Shown: in pieces, positions 51,272-60,357 of the stretch
Position numbering within the stretch: the stretch's first letter is position 1
Layout of the letters: the number at the start of each line of letters is the position of its first letter
Assembly (NCBI GenBank): GCA_021736445.1
Contig: JAIPGA010000001.1
Span: forward strand, 1-64,000
Direction: 5' to 3'
DNA from: Synergistales bacterium
Lineage (GTDB): Bacteria; Synergistota; Synergistia; Synergistales; Aminiphilaceae
DNA length: 64,000 nucleotides
Notes under the pieces: model-generated
Databases searched by the model: none
Told to the model about the DNA's origin: nothing
What the model saw: the letters and a program-made list of their open reading frames with translations, nothing else
Position numbers and translations under genes: made by a program

Positions 51272-51336
51272 GGACTCCCTCCTTCTGAGACAGTTCGAGC
51301 TGAGGTGCAATTGGCAGAGTTTATCTGGCCTCAGCG

Positions 51337-51365
51337 ATTCTAGGCCCCCTATTATCCCCTGTCAA
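51337..51365 (-). promoter_or_regulatory. Consensus promoter of the EamA transporter
   Basis: On the minus strand TTGACA (51360-51365), a 17-base spacer and TAGAAT (51337-51342), one mismatch in twelve. The resulting leader is about 225 bases. Confidence 0.7.
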
Positions 51366-51443
51366 GTCCGAAATACTATAGATTGGCCCGATTTTCTTTC
51401 TATCCGAAAAAACGTAAAAGTCGTTACTGGTATAACATATAAT

Positions 51444-51477
51444 GGGAGGCTCCGTTACAAACGTAACGGAGCCTCCC
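51444..51477 (-). terminator. Terminator after the soluble chemoreceptor gene
   Basis: Perfect 15-base-pair arms at 51444-51458 and 51463-51477, loop of four, then an AT-rich stretch on the minus strand. Confidence 0.7.
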
Positions 51478-51521
51478 GCAGAGCGCCTGCACAGAGGGTT
51501 GTTTGCAGTAAGTTCTTTCCT

Positions 51522-52364
51522 CTAAAGCTCGAGCTCCTTGAGATTCTTCTGTGCGGAGACAATGGCGGTGATGGTTGCGGTGAGTGCATCAAACTGCTGC
51601 GATGTGGACTGCAGGACGGAACTGGCGTCGGCGATCCGGTTGTTGCCCTGCTGGACCTCCTTGCCTGCATCACCCATCATCTCATCCATTTCCTGCAAAT
51701 ATGTCCTGTTCTCAGCTAAAAAGTCCATAAACTGAGAGAGGGAAGAACGGATCATCTCAAACATCTCACCGATTTGCCGGATGTCGTTCATCGACTGGTG
51801 GACCGCCCTGGAGAGCTCTTCCACCTTCTGGGTTACCGAAGCGGTGGCGGTACCTGCTTCCTCGGAGAGCTTCTGGACATCCGAGGCGACAACGGCGAAC
51901 CCCTTTCCCGCTTCTCCGGCATGGGCCGCCTCGATCGCAGCGTTGATGGCCAGCATGTTGGTCTGGCGGGCGATCTTCTGGATCCCCCGCGACATTTCTT
52001 CGACCTCGGAGAAAGACTCCAGCGTCGAATAGGTGTTCTCGATGGTCTGATTGACGGTATCGCTGATGCCGTCGAGATCGGTGCCCGAACGCTCCAGCTC
52101 CGATGAAAGGTTGGCGTTCATCTCGCTGATCCGGGCGATGTTGTTCTGGCTCTGCTGTCTGTTTTCTTCGAAATTCTGAAGCAGCTTGGAAAAGGCTTCG
52201 CTGAGTTCCGAGAAGTTTTCGGCAACCTCGCGGATCTGGGATTGGCTCCCCTGCACCCGTCGCACGAGGATCGTGTCCAGCTGAGCCATAAAGGAGTTCA
52301 GCAGATTGTTGGCATAGTAGGACGCTGAGAGCTTGTGGAGTATGTCGTCGGAAATATAGGTCAT
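51522..52364 (-). CDS. Soluble methyl-accepting chemotaxis protein
   Basis: A 280-residue protein without membrane helices. An N-terminal helical part of about 40 residues precedes a long coiled coil with the receptor tip (MLAINAAIEAAHAGEAGKGFAVVASDVQKLSEE near 133-165). It must sense through a partner. The gene upstream encodes an ODP-type diiron protein, 46 bases away on the same strand, which is the known arrangement for an oxygen- or iron-sensing cytoplasmic receptor. It ends in LKELEL with no CheR-binding pentapeptide. Confidence 0.88.
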   Translation of the reverse strand: MTYISDDILHKLSASYYANNLLNSFMAQLDTILVRRVQGSQSQIREVAENFSELSEAFSKLLQNFEENRQQSQNNIARISEMNANLSSELERSGTDLDGISDTVNQTIENTYSTLESFSEVEEMSRGIQKIARQTNMLAINAAIEAAHAGEAGKGFAVVASDVQKLSEEAGTATASVTQKVEELSRAVHQSMNDIRQIGEMFEMIRSSLSQFMDFLAENRTYLQEMDEMMGDAGKEVQQGNNRIADASSVLQSTSQQFDALTATITAIVSAQKNLKELEL

Positions 52365-52410
52365 AGCATCACCTCCACGGTGGGTAGTGCTGCATGTGCA
52401 TATCGGTTAT

Positions 52411-53160
52411 CTACATCAGATCAATGCCGCATTTGAGATTATCGAACCAGTTGAGAAAGGCGGCGACATGCTCTCCCTGCATGACCGCCCCGTGCTGGGG
52501 TGCGATCATCTCGACATCAAGCTGACGGACATGACGTACCCAGGCCTGGCAGGCCTTCGATGAAGCCATGTAGCGTTTGTGGAATCCCTCCATGAACTGG
52601 AGATGCCTGGAGAAATCCCGAACTATCTGATAGCGTTGCCCTTCCGGGAAGACCGCTGCACCGATGTCCCCGGAAAAGAGGATCCTGGAAACAGGGTCGT
52701 AGAGCGAGAACTGTCCTGTGGAGTGGAGGTAGTGAGCCGGGATGCACTGGAGCCGGGCACCTCCCATGTCGATGGTTCCGCCCTTGTCGGGGATCGGTTT
52801 GATTCGTTTCTGGTCGTAGACACCGAAATGCGGGAGAAAGCGTGTCCAGAGACCGGAGATATGGACTGTGGCCGACTCGGCCATGGAAAGCCAGAGGGTG
52901 ATGCCCGAGGAGACATCCGGATCCTGGTGGGAATAGAAGATATGTTGTACGCTCTTGATGGGGAAGAGTTCGGCCACGTTGGCCAGCACCCGGGGGAAGA
53001 CATGGGCGCCGCCCGGATCAAGAAGCATCGTGGTATTATTCTGGGCGATGATGTATTGGTTTGTCTGAACGGCCGCGGTCTCTTCCTGTTCTTCCCATCC
53101 GAGCAGGAAGAATTGGTGTTTGCCATCGGAATAGAGTTTCTGCGCCTCCGAGATAGACAT
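52411..53160 (-). CDS. ODP-type diiron metallo-beta-lactamase-fold sensor protein
   Basis: A 249-residue protein of the flavodiiron-like lactamase fold without a flavodoxin domain. Metal ligands visible: HQDPD near 78-82 (in place of the HxExDH of enzymes; the following His is Val), a His in IPAHYLHSTG, Asp in LFSGDIGA and His in IAPQHGAVMQG. Such stand-alone domains bind oxygen at a diiron site and signal to chemoreceptors in Treponema. The adjacent soluble receptor supports this role. Start ATG at 53158-53160; the longer frame is rejected. Confidence 0.85.
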   Translation of the reverse strand: MSISEAQKLYSDGKHQFFLLGWEEQEETAAVQTNQYIIAQNNTTMLLDPGGAHVFPRVLANVAELFPIKSVQHIFYSHQDPDVSSGITLWLSMAESATVHISGLWTRFLPHFGVYDQKRIKPIPDKGGTIDMGGARLQCIPAHYLHSTGQFSLYDPVSRILFSGDIGAAVFPEGQRYQIVRDFSRHLQFMEGFHKRYMASSKACQAWVRHVRQLDVEMIAPQHGAVMQGEHVAAFLNWFDNLKCGIDLM

Positions 53161-53206
53161 GGTACCAGCCCCTCTCTGGTTCTGCTTGGTCTGTTCCGTA
53201 TGGCCC

Positions 53207-53235
53207 ATTATGTACATACTTCAATGAAATTGCAA
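53207..53235 (-). promoter_or_regulatory. Candidate promoter of the diiron sensor-chemoreceptor pair
   Basis: On the minus strand TTGCAA (53230-53235) and CATAAT (53207-53212) are 17 bases apart, about 45 bases before the diiron gene. Confidence 0.5.
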
Positions 53236-53272
53236 TGCTCCAACAGGGAGTCTACAGGAAGGAATGGTCCTG

Positions 53273-54169
53273 ATGCCCTATCGAATTCATCCGTGCAGAG
53301 CGGTCGAACAGGAGACACGACGTATCCTGCGTTCAGAGACGGACAAGGCTGTCTCTGATCTTGATCAGCAGAACGAGGCGCTGCTGGAGGGTATCCACGA
53401 AGCCCGAAAGCGTTTCAAGAAGTGCAGGGCGGTGCTGCGCCTGGTCCGTCAGGAGATCCCCGCCTGGTACGGATATCTGAACACCCTGTTCCGGGACATC
53501 GGACGGGAACTGGCTGGATTCCGGCAGACAGGGGCCCTGCTGGAGTGCGCCGACACACTTCGGAAGGTCTTCCCGGAAGAGGAGACCCTGCTCCGTGAAC
53601 TCCGCGGATTCCTGGAGGAACGGAAAAACCGGTATGCCCTGGACACGGGGGAGATGGAGCGTGCCGCCGGGCGCGCCCGGCACTGTCTGACCTCCGAAAA
53701 GGGAAACCTGGACAGTCTGGAGATCCGGCGCAGTGGGTTCGAGGCCCTCGCTCCGGGACTGATCCGGATCTACCGGCAGGGGCAGTCGCGCAGGAAAACG
53801 GCGGAGACCGAGGGGACCGCCACGGCGTACCACGAGTGGCGGAAGAGCGTGAAATACCACTGGTACCATCTGCAGCTGCTCGAACCGCTGTGGCCGGAGA
53901 TGATGAAAGGCCATGCCAAAGGGACCAAGGTGCTCTCCGACCTTCTCGGCGAAGAACACGATCTCGCCGATCTCCACAGACTCCTGGCTGCCCAGCCGGC
54001 GGATTCTTCCAGCTTCACCTTCACAGAGATGCTGGAGAATCTCATCAGGAAGCGCCAGACAGATCTCCGGTCGCGGGCACACCTTAGCGGGGCACGGGTC
54101 TATGCCGAGAAAAAGAGCAGTCTCAGCACGCGCTTCCATGCCTACTGGAGGATCGCCGAGAAGACGTGA
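53273..54169 (+). CDS. CHAD domain protein
   Basis: A 298-residue helical protein rich in conserved His, Arg and Lys: IHEARKRFKKCRAVLRLVR near 42, YHEWRKSVKYHWYHLQLL near 184 and LGEEHDLADLH near 225. CHAD domains bind inorganic polyphosphate and related polyanions; no CYTH domain is attached. Start at the second ATG (53273), which is properly spaced from AGGAAGG. Confidence 0.88.
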   Translation: MPYRIHPCRAVEQETRRILRSETDKAVSDLDQQNEALLEGIHEARKRFKKCRAVLRLVRQEIPAWYGYLNTLFRDIGRELAGFRQTGALLECADTLRKVFPEEETLLRELRGFLEERKNRYALDTGEMERAAGRARHCLTSEKGNLDSLEIRRSGFEALAPGLIRIYRQGQSRRKTAETEGTATAYHEWRKSVKYHWYHLQLLEPLWPEMMKGHAKGTKVLSDLLGEEHDLADLHRLLAAQPADSSSFTFTEMLENLIRKRQTDLRSRAHLSGARVYAEKKSSLSTRFHAYWRIAEKT

Positions 54170-54325
54170 GGGCACTCCGGAAGGGGATTGCCGTTCCCAT
54201 TGCCTTACCCGCGCATGACGGTCCGGCAAGAAGCACAAGACCATGAAGTATGGCCTGCCCCCATCCTTGCCCTGACTGAGTTCTGCAACCCCCTGGCGGC
54301 AAGCGGTGACCACAATGAGGTATCT

Positions 54326-55282
54326 CTATAGATCCCGGCTTCTTCCCTTTCTGTAGGCTCCCTTGAAATACATGTCAAGGATAACGGCTCCCACAAAGAC
54401 CGTCCCCTTGACCATCTGCTGGAGATAGCTGGAGATCTCCAGCAGACGGAGCCCGTTGTCGAGAAAACCCATGATCAGAACACCGGTCAGCGTTCCCTGC
54501 ACCGTTCCGAGGCCCCCGAAGAGGCTTGTCCCGCCGAGGACAACCGCAGCGATGACATCCAGTTCGAGGCCCATTCCGATACTGGGCTGGGCGCTCCACA
54601 GCCTGCCCACCATCAGCAGACCCGCCAGGCCCGCCGTGGCCCCGCTGATCGCGTAGACAGCCACGGTGATACGGCCGGTTGGTATCCCGGCGAGGTGCGC
54701 CGTTTCCCTGTTGTCACCCACCGCATAGACCCCTGTGCCGAAGGGGGTCAGCCGGAGGAGCATCCATCCTCCCAGAACAAGGATCAGCATGATGGCCCCC
54801 GCAACAGGGAACCCGAAGAGACTCTCCCACCCCGGGGCGTTGAAAGCCTCCGAAGTGCCTGAAATCGGATACCCCTCAGTCAGCAGAAGCGTCAGGCCGC
54901 GGGCTGCCGCCATCATGGCCAGTGTCGCCATAAAGGGGGGGACATTGCCCCACTGAACCAGCAGTCCCGAAACGGCCCCGCAGGAGGCGCCGGCGAGGAT
55001 GGCGATCCCCCAGGCAACGGGCCACGGGAGGCCCGCATGGACGTTCAGCCATGCGCCCACCGCCCCGGCAAGGGCAACGACACTGCCCACGGAAAGGTCG
55101 ATACCGGCGGTGAGGATGACGAATGTCATCCCCACCGCGCAGACCCCGATCACAGCGGACTGGCCGATGACATTGGTGATGTTCGACGGTTCCAGCACCC
55201 TGGGATAGCTTGCCCCGAGGAGGGCCAGCAACGCACCGAGGACGAAGAAGCTGCCGTAGCGTTGCCACTTAGTCCCCCGCAT
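54326..55282 (-). CDS. rbsC: Ribose-type ABC transporter permease (minus-strand copy)
   Basis: A 318-residue membrane protein of the RbsC family with 8-10 helices. VILTAGIDLSVGSVVALAG near 60, GNVPPFMATLAMMAAARGL near 112 and AAVVLGGTSLFGGLGTVQGTL near 250 are typical. It overlaps the end of rbsA by 14 bases. A second permease gene of the same family lies on the plus strand at 58.3 kb. Together with RbsA and RbsB it imports ribose or a related sugar. Confidence 0.92.
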   Translation of the reverse strand: MRGTKWQRYGSFFVLGALLALLGASYPRVLEPSNITNVIGQSAVIGVCAVGMTFVILTAGIDLSVGSVVALAGAVGAWLNVHAGLPWPVAWGIAILAGASCGAVSGLLVQWGNVPPFMATLAMMAAARGLTLLLTEGYPISGTSEAFNAPGWESLFGFPVAGAIMLILVLGGWMLLRLTPFGTGVYAVGDNRETAHLAGIPTGRITVAVYAISGATAGLAGLLMVGRLWSAQPSIGMGLELDVIAAVVLGGTSLFGGLGTVQGTLTGVLIMGFLDNGLRLLEISSYLQQMVKGTVFVGAVILDMYFKGAYRKGRSRDL

Positions 55283-56783
55283 TGGTTTCACCCCCTGCCG
55301 CCACCCACATGACAGACTCGCCTGCGGTTTCCTCGCCGGCGAACTCGCCGGCGACAGTGCCCTGCCGCATGACAACGATCCTGTCGCTCATCCCCAGGAT
55401 TTCGGGAAGCTCCGAGGAGATCATGATGATCGCCATGCCCCGATGGGTCAATCGGTTCATCAACTCGTGGATCTCCGCTTTCGCCCCGATATCGATGCCT
55501 CTGGTCGGTTCGTCGAGAATCAGTATGGTCGGCGTCACACTCAGTCCCTTGGCGATCACCACCTTTTGCTGATTGCCTCCGGAGAGACTGGAGATCTCCT
55601 GGGATAGGTCGGCATACCGCACATTGAGCCTGTCCGCCAATTGCTCCGCTTCTTGTCGTTGCGCGGATCGATTGATGAAAAAACCGCCGAAACGGCGTTC
55701 GATGAGCTGGAGGAGCGTGATGTTGGTGTCCACGGCCCGGTTCAGGAAGAGCCCCTGACGTTTTCGGTCTTCGGGGATGAGGACCAGACCGTGATGGAGG
55801 GCGTCGGCGGGTTTGCGGATGGCTACCTGCCGGCCCTGTACGGAGATACGGCCCTCCTGAAAGGGATCCAGACCGAAGAGACAGCGGGCCGTTTCGCTCC
55901 TCCCGCTGCCGACCAGGCCCGACAGGCCGAGGATCTCGCCCGTCCTGACCTGGAAGGAGACGTCGTGGAGCGCCCCCTCCCGGCTGAGACCGCTGACCTT
56001 GAGAGCCACCGGACCCGGAGGCGGGGCTTCCCGGGGAAAGATGGTGTCCACGTTCCGGCCAACCATGAGACGTACAATACGTTTCCGATCGAATTCCCGA
56101 AGGGGTCCGCCGCCGACAAAGGCGCCATCCCGCAGGATGCTCACCGTATCGGCCACCCGGAACACCTCCTCAAGCCGATGGGAGATATAGATGACGCCCA
56201 CCCCGTGATCACGCAGATCTTCGATCAGCCGAAAGAGGACCTCCGTTTCCCCTGTGGAGAGACTCGAGGTCGGTTCATCCATGGCCAGCACCCTGACGTC
56301 GCGGGCAAGGGACTTCGCTATTTCCACCAACTGCTGTTCGCCGGTGGTCAGCGTCGCTACCTGTCGCTCCACGTCAATCGATGTGTGCAGACTCTCAAGG
56401 ATGCGCTTCGCTTCGGCACGCATTGCTTTCCGCTGGAGGAAGGGCCCCCGTGTGGGTTCGTGGCCGAGGAATATGTTTTCCGCCACCGAGAGATGGGGGG
56501 CGAGGCTGAGCTCCTGATGGATGACGGCGATCCCCGCATTCTGGGCTTCCCGGGGTGCGTGCCAGCTGATATGTTCTCCCATAAAGCGGAGCTCGCCCTC
56601 GTCCGGTGCGTGGACCCCCGACAGGATCTTGATGAGCGTTGATTTCCCGGCACCGTTTTCTCCCACAAGAGCGTGGACCTCCCCTTCCTGCACAGAGAAG
56701 CCTACCCCCTTGAGGGCGTGAACACCTGGGAATGATTTGTGTATCCCCCGGACATCCAGAAGTGTGTCCAAATCCTTCACCAC
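55269..56783 (-). CDS. rbsA: Ribose-type ABC transporter ATPase with two ATP-binding cassettes
   Basis: A 504-residue cytoplasmic protein, normal RbsA length. Cassette one: Walker A GENGAGKST near 42, Walker B VLAMDEPTSSLS near 163. Cassette two: a degenerate Walker A-like LVGSGRSET near 285, signature LSGGNQQK near 405 and Walker B LILDEPTRGID near 425, as in sugar ATPases of this class. The start is a GTG at 56781-56783, without a strong ribosome site; the next GTG codon would also do. It diverges from rbsK. Confidence 0.94.
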   Translation of the reverse strand: MVKDLDTLLDVRGIHKSFPGVHALKGVGFSVQEGEVHALVGENGAGKSTLIKILSGVHAPDEGELRFMGEHISWHAPREAQNAGIAVIHQELSLAPHLSVAENIFLGHEPTRGPFLQRKAMRAEAKRILESLHTSIDVERQVATLTTGEQQLVEIAKSLARDVRVLAMDEPTSSLSTGETEVLFRLIEDLRDHGVGVIYISHRLEEVFRVADTVSILRDGAFVGGGPLREFDRKRIVRLMVGRNVDTIFPREAPPPGPVALKVSGLSREGALHDVSFQVRTGEILGLSGLVGSGRSETARCLFGLDPFQEGRISVQGRQVAIRKPADALHHGLVLIPEDRKRQGLFLNRAVDTNITLLQLIERRFGGFFINRSAQRQEAEQLADRLNVRYADLSQEISSLSGGNQQKVVIAKGLSVTPTILILDEPTRGIDIGAKAEIHELMNRLTHRGMAIIMISSELPEILGMSDRIVVMRQGTVAGEFAGEETAGESVMWVAAGGETNAGD

Positions 56784-56807
56784 CTATTTGAACTTGGGGC
56801 GAAACGT

Positions 56808-56859
56808 GGCATACTTTAACGTACCTGTGTAGTATACCCTGCCTTTCAGGTGGAAACAA
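56808..56859. promoter_or_regulatory. Divergent promoter-operator region of the ribose locus
   Basis: For rbsA the minus strand shows TTGTTT (56854-56859), 17 bases, TATACT (56831-56836). For rbsK the plus strand shows TGGCAT (56807-56812), 17 bases, TAGTAT (56830-56835). Imperfect inverted arms GGCATACT (56808-56815) and AGTATACC (56831-56838) cover both and may bind one regulator. Confidence 0.45.
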
Positions 56860-56928
56860 AGCCTGTGCGGCCCGTCTCAGCCCGGGGAAGCGATGGGTTC
56901 CCTATCTTGCTGTCTGGAGGCGACCCCT

Positions 56929-57855
56929 GTGGTACGAACAGCTGTAGTAGGTTCGGTGAATATGGATTTGATAATCGAAGCGGAACGTCTGCCTCAGCCT
57001 GGTGAAACACTCACAGGAGGCGTGTTCCGGACAGCCGGCGGCGGCAAGGGAGCCAATCAAGCCGTGGGAACAGCCCGGATGGGTGCACAGACCTCGCTGA
57101 TAGGTGCGGTTGGCGACGACCGATTTGGTCATGCCATGCAGGCTGCTCTAACAGCCGAAGGCATCGACTGCAGCGCCTTACTGCAGCGGGAAGACACCGC
57201 CACCGGGGTGGCCTGCATCAGCCTCCTTCCCGGGGGGGAGAATGCTATCCTTGTTGCTCCCGGCGCCAACGGAACGGTGACCGAGGCGGATGCCAGAAGG
57301 TGCAGGGCATCCATCAGCAGGACGGATGTCATGCTGACCCAGCTTGAGCTCCCTGTTCCCACCGTGGTTGAGGCCTTGCGTGTTGCCAGGGAAACGGGTG
57401 TGCCCACCCTTTTCGACCCGGCTCCAGCCGAAAGACTGCCGGACGAGATCTGGCGTTTCGTCTCCATAGCTGTTCCCAACAGGCTTGAACTTGCAACGTA
57501 TACCGGTTTCGACGACCCCGAGAGGGGTGCGCGCACGCTGCGGCAAAAGGGGGCGGGAACCGTTATCGTAACCCTCGGGGCTGATGGAGCGCTCTATTGC
57601 AGTGGGGAAACCCTTCGTCATTTCCAGGCATTCCATATCGATCCTGTCGATTCCACCGCTGCAGGCGATGCCTTTTCCGCTGCCCTCGCCGTGTCGATTG
57701 CAGAAGGAGCGGCCCATGACGATGCTATCCGGTATGCCCAGGCTGCGGGGGCCCTGACCTGCCGGCGCTTCGGGGCGCAGCCCAGCCTCCCCGGCCGTGC
57801 ACAAATTGAGGCATTCCTCGGAAAACAAAAAGGGAGAACCACAAAAAGGGGATAG
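56929..57855 (+). CDS. rbsK: Ribokinase
   Basis: A 308-residue PfkB-family kinase phosphorylating ribose. VVGSVNMDLI near 5, the substrate site TAGGGKGANQAV near 37, the NxxE-type PNRLELA near 185, and the catalytic base with anion hole in DSTAAGDAFSAALA near 245. The start is a GTG at 56929, eight bases after GGAGG; an ATG 36 bases earlier lacks such a site. First plus-strand gene of the locus. Confidence 0.94.
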   Translation: MVRTAVVGSVNMDLIIEAERLPQPGETLTGGVFRTAGGGKGANQAVGTARMGAQTSLIGAVGDDRFGHAMQAALTAEGIDCSALLQREDTATGVACISLLPGGENAILVAPGANGTVTEADARRCRASISRTDVMLTQLELPVPTVVEALRVARETGVPTLFDPAPAERLPDEIWRFVSIAVPNRLELATYTGFDDPERGARTLRQKGAGTVIVTLGADGALYCSGETLRHFQAFHIDPVDSTAAGDAFSAALAVSIAEGAAHDDAIRYAQAAGALTCRRFGAQPSLPGRAQIEAFLGKQKGRTTKRG

Positions 57856-57911
57856 AGAATGGCTTGTCGTTACACTGTTTCTGCGCTAGACTTTTATCCG
57901 GGAGGGTTTGG

Positions 57912-58301
57912 ATGAAACGAGACGGGGTACTCCATCCGGCGTTGAGCTATCAGATCGCTTCCCTTGGCCACGGAGACGGATTCGCGATTGTCGATGCGGG
58001 GATGCCTGTTCCTTTAGGCGTTTATAGGGTCGATCTGGGGTACGCACATGGGCGCCCTCCCTTCTTTGATGTGCTGGATGTGCTGCTTTCCAGCACGGTT
58101 GTCGAAAAGGCCTTCTGGGCGGAGGAAGCCCCCTTCGGAACGGATGAGATGATACGTGGAAAGCTCGCCGCCTCATGTGCGGTGTCGGTGGTTCCCCATG
58201 AAGAACTGAAAGGGATGCTCGGTTCCCTTCGTTTTGTGGTGCGGACCGGCGAATGCACCCCCTATTCCAACATCGTCTTGCAGTCAGGGGTCTCTTTCTG
58301 A
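57912..58301 (+). CDS. rbsD: D-ribose pyranase
   Basis: A 129-residue protein that interconverts ribose ring forms so that ribokinase gets its substrate. HPALSYQIASLGHGDGFAIVDAGMPVP at the start with the catalytic His, and RTGECTPYSNIVLQSGV at the end, are family marks. GGAGGG precedes the ATG. Two bases separate it from the permease. Confidence 0.95.
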   Translation: MKRDGVLHPALSYQIASLGHGDGFAIVDAGMPVPLGVYRVDLGYAHGRPPFFDVLDVLLSSTVVEKAFWAEEAPFGTDEMIRGKLAASCAVSVVPHEELKGMLGSLRFVVRTGECTPYSNIVLQSGVSF

Positions 58302-58302
58302 G

Positions 58303-59274
58303 ATGGCTGGAGCAAAAGACAGAAGGCACGCTGGCCTGCCGCGTGCCTATGTGATCCTGGTAACCGTCATCATGGGGCTCTGTGGACTGCTCACGGTTCT
58401 TGAGCCCCGTTTCCTCACCGGGGAGAACCTGATCAACATCCTGCGGCAATCCTCGATCATCGGAGTGGTCGCGCTGGGGATGACCTGCGTGATCCTCGTG
58501 CGTGGAATCGATCTCTCCGTTGGGAGTACGCTTGCTCTCTCTTCGCTCATCGCCGCTTCGGCCGTTCAGGCCGGTGTCCCCTGGATAGGGGGGTGGTTCC
58601 TTGCGCTGGCTGTCGGTGCGATCTGCGGGGGAATCAGCGGAGGCGTCGTCGCCTGGCTTGGCGTCCCCCCTTTTATCGTAACGCTTGGAATGATGGGGAC
58701 CGCCCGGGGCGCCGCTTTATTGTATACGGGAGGAGCGCCGATCAGCGGTTTCCCCGCTTCCTTCCGGGTTCTCGGTACCGGATGGATCGCGGCGATTCCG
58801 GTCCCTATCGTGGTTTTCCTGTGTGTGTACGCCGTGCTGCATATCCTGCTCGAGCACTCTCTGTGGGGTGAACAGATCCGGTCGATAGGTTCCAATCCCG
58901 TTGCCGCATGGGGAACGGGGATGAACGTCCCCCTGTACACAACCTCGGTGTTTGCGCTTAGCGGCATGCTCTCGGCTCTGGCCGGTCTTGTCCTGCTGGG
59001 ACGTCTTGACGCGGCACAGCCGACAGCAGGAGCAGGCTACGAATTCGGAGCCATTGCCGCGGTTGTCCTGGGAGGAACCCAGTTTTCCGGGGGGAAGGGT
59101 ACGCTTCTCGGTACGGTGATGGGAGTCCTGATCATGGGTATTGTCTCGAACGGAATCAATATTTTGAATATCAACCCCTTTTATGAGCAGGTGGTCAGGG
59201 GGATGGTGATCGCACTGGCCCTGATCGCCTACGGACGCCTCGGAGGAAGCCCGGCGGGGAACTCCCCCTACTGA
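58303..59274 (+). CDS. rbsC: Ribose-type ABC transporter permease (plus-strand copy)
   Basis: A 323-residue RbsC-family membrane protein. VILVRGIDLSVGSTLALSS near 62, GVPPFIVTLGMMGTARGAALL near 118 and AAVVLGGTQFSGGKGTLLGT near 258. It resembles, but is clearly distinct from, the minus-strand permease, so the transporter may use two different permease chains or two alternative complexes with the single RbsA. Confidence 0.92.
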   Translation: MAGAKDRRHAGLPRAYVILVTVIMGLCGLLTVLEPRFLTGENLINILRQSSIIGVVALGMTCVILVRGIDLSVGSTLALSSLIAASAVQAGVPWIGGWFLALAVGAICGGISGGVVAWLGVPPFIVTLGMMGTARGAALLYTGGAPISGFPASFRVLGTGWIAAIPVPIVVFLCVYAVLHILLEHSLWGEQIRSIGSNPVAAWGTGMNVPLYTTSVFALSGMLSALAGLVLLGRLDAAQPTAGAGYEFGAIAAVVLGGTQFSGGKGTLLGTVMGVLIMGIVSNGINILNINPFYEQVVRGMVIALALIAYGRLGGSPAGNSPY

Positions 59275-59311
59275 ATACAGTAGGGGAAACCATACATGGA
59301 GGTGTTATGCC

Positions 59312-60202
59312 GTGAAATGGAAAGGGTTGTTACTTGCGGTTGTGACAGCTGTGGCGCTTGTTGCGGCACCGATTCTGGTCGAAGCGTCACAGACATTGGG
59401 GTTGGTGGTTTCCACGCTGAACAATCCCTTTTTCGTTACGCTCAAGGAAGGAGCGGTACAGGCGTCCGAGGGGCATGATGCAGAGCTTGTGGTATACGAT
59501 GCTCAGGACGACTCGGCCAAGATGGCCTCGGCCATGGAGGATCTGATCCAGAAGGACGTCGATGCAATCCTGGTGAATCCCACCGATGCAAACGCTGTGG
59601 TGCCCTCTATCCTCAAGGCCAACAGAGCCGGCATCCCTGTCTTTACGATTGACCGGGGCGCCGAAGGCGGCAAGGTGGTCTGCCACATCGCCAGCGACAA
59701 CGGTGCCGGCGGAAAGATGGCCGGAAAGTACCTGGCCGAGCAGATCGGCGGAAGCGGCAAGGTGGTGGAGCTGGTCGGCATTCCGGGCACCTCGGCGGCA
59801 CGGGACCGCGGTAAAGGGTTTCACGACGCCATGGACCAGTATCCCGACATCGAGCTCGTGGCCTCCCAGGCGGGTGACTTCAACCGCGACAAGGGAATGA
59901 CGGTCTTCGAAAATATCCTTCAGGCCCAGCCGGAGATCGATGGTGTTTTCGCCCACAACGACGAAATGGTGCTTGGCGCCATCGCCGCCGCCGAAGCGGC
60001 GGGAAGAGAGGGGATCGTCTTTGTCGGCTTCGATGCCGTCGATGATGCGGTTGAGGCGGTCGAGGCGGGGAAGCTGGCCGCCACTGTGGCACAGCAACCT
60101 GCGAAGATGGGCTCCATGGGTGTCGACAATGCCGTGAAGTATCTCAAAGGACAGGATATCCCAGGGAATATACCCGTTCCTCTGAAGTTGATCACCCAGT
60201 AA
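59312..60202 (+). CDS. rbsB: Ribose-type periplasmic sugar-binding protein
   Basis: A 296-residue binding protein with a signal peptide (about 1-25). STLNNPFFVTLKEGA near 34, DAILVNPTDANAV near 85, FTIDRGAEGG near 110 and FAHNDEMVLGA near 212 fit RbsB. The start is a GTG with GGAGGTG seven bases upstream. It is the last gene of the plus-strand run and is followed by a strong hairpin. Confidence 0.93.
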   Translation: MKWKGLLLAVVTAVALVAAPILVEASQTLGLVVSTLNNPFFVTLKEGAVQASEGHDAELVVYDAQDDSAKMASAMEDLIQKDVDAILVNPTDANAVVPSILKANRAGIPVFTIDRGAEGGKVVCHIASDNGAGGKMAGKYLAEQIGGSGKVVELVGIPGTSAARDRGKGFHDAMDQYPDIELVASQAGDFNRDKGMTVFENILQAQPEIDGVFAHNDEMVLGAIAAAEAAGREGIVFVGFDAVDDAVEAVEAGKLAATVAQQPAKMGSMGVDNAVKYLKGQDIPGNIPVPLKLITQ

Positions 60203-60220
60203 CGGTGGGCACACAGCGGT

Positions 60221-60255
60221 CCGAGGGAGGGACCTTCCTGAGGTCCCTCCCTCGG
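60221..60255 (+). terminator. Hairpin after rbsB
   Basis: Perfect 15-base-pair arms at 60221-60235 and 60241-60255 with a 5-base loop, 18 bases after the rbsB stop. T content after it is low. Confidence 0.65.
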
Positions 60256-60357
60256 CCGTCGTCATTCTGAGTTCCACGCCCGTCGTGGTACACTGTACGA
60301 AAGTGTTTGGACCCGGGTGTGATCACGTCTTCCTTCTTGGTCACGCTGCGGCATGCA

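Noticed and set aside
51240-51290. T-box-like GGTGGTACC near the EamA leader
   Set aside because: The surrounding T-box consensus and a following terminator are missing, and the strand does not match the downstream gene.
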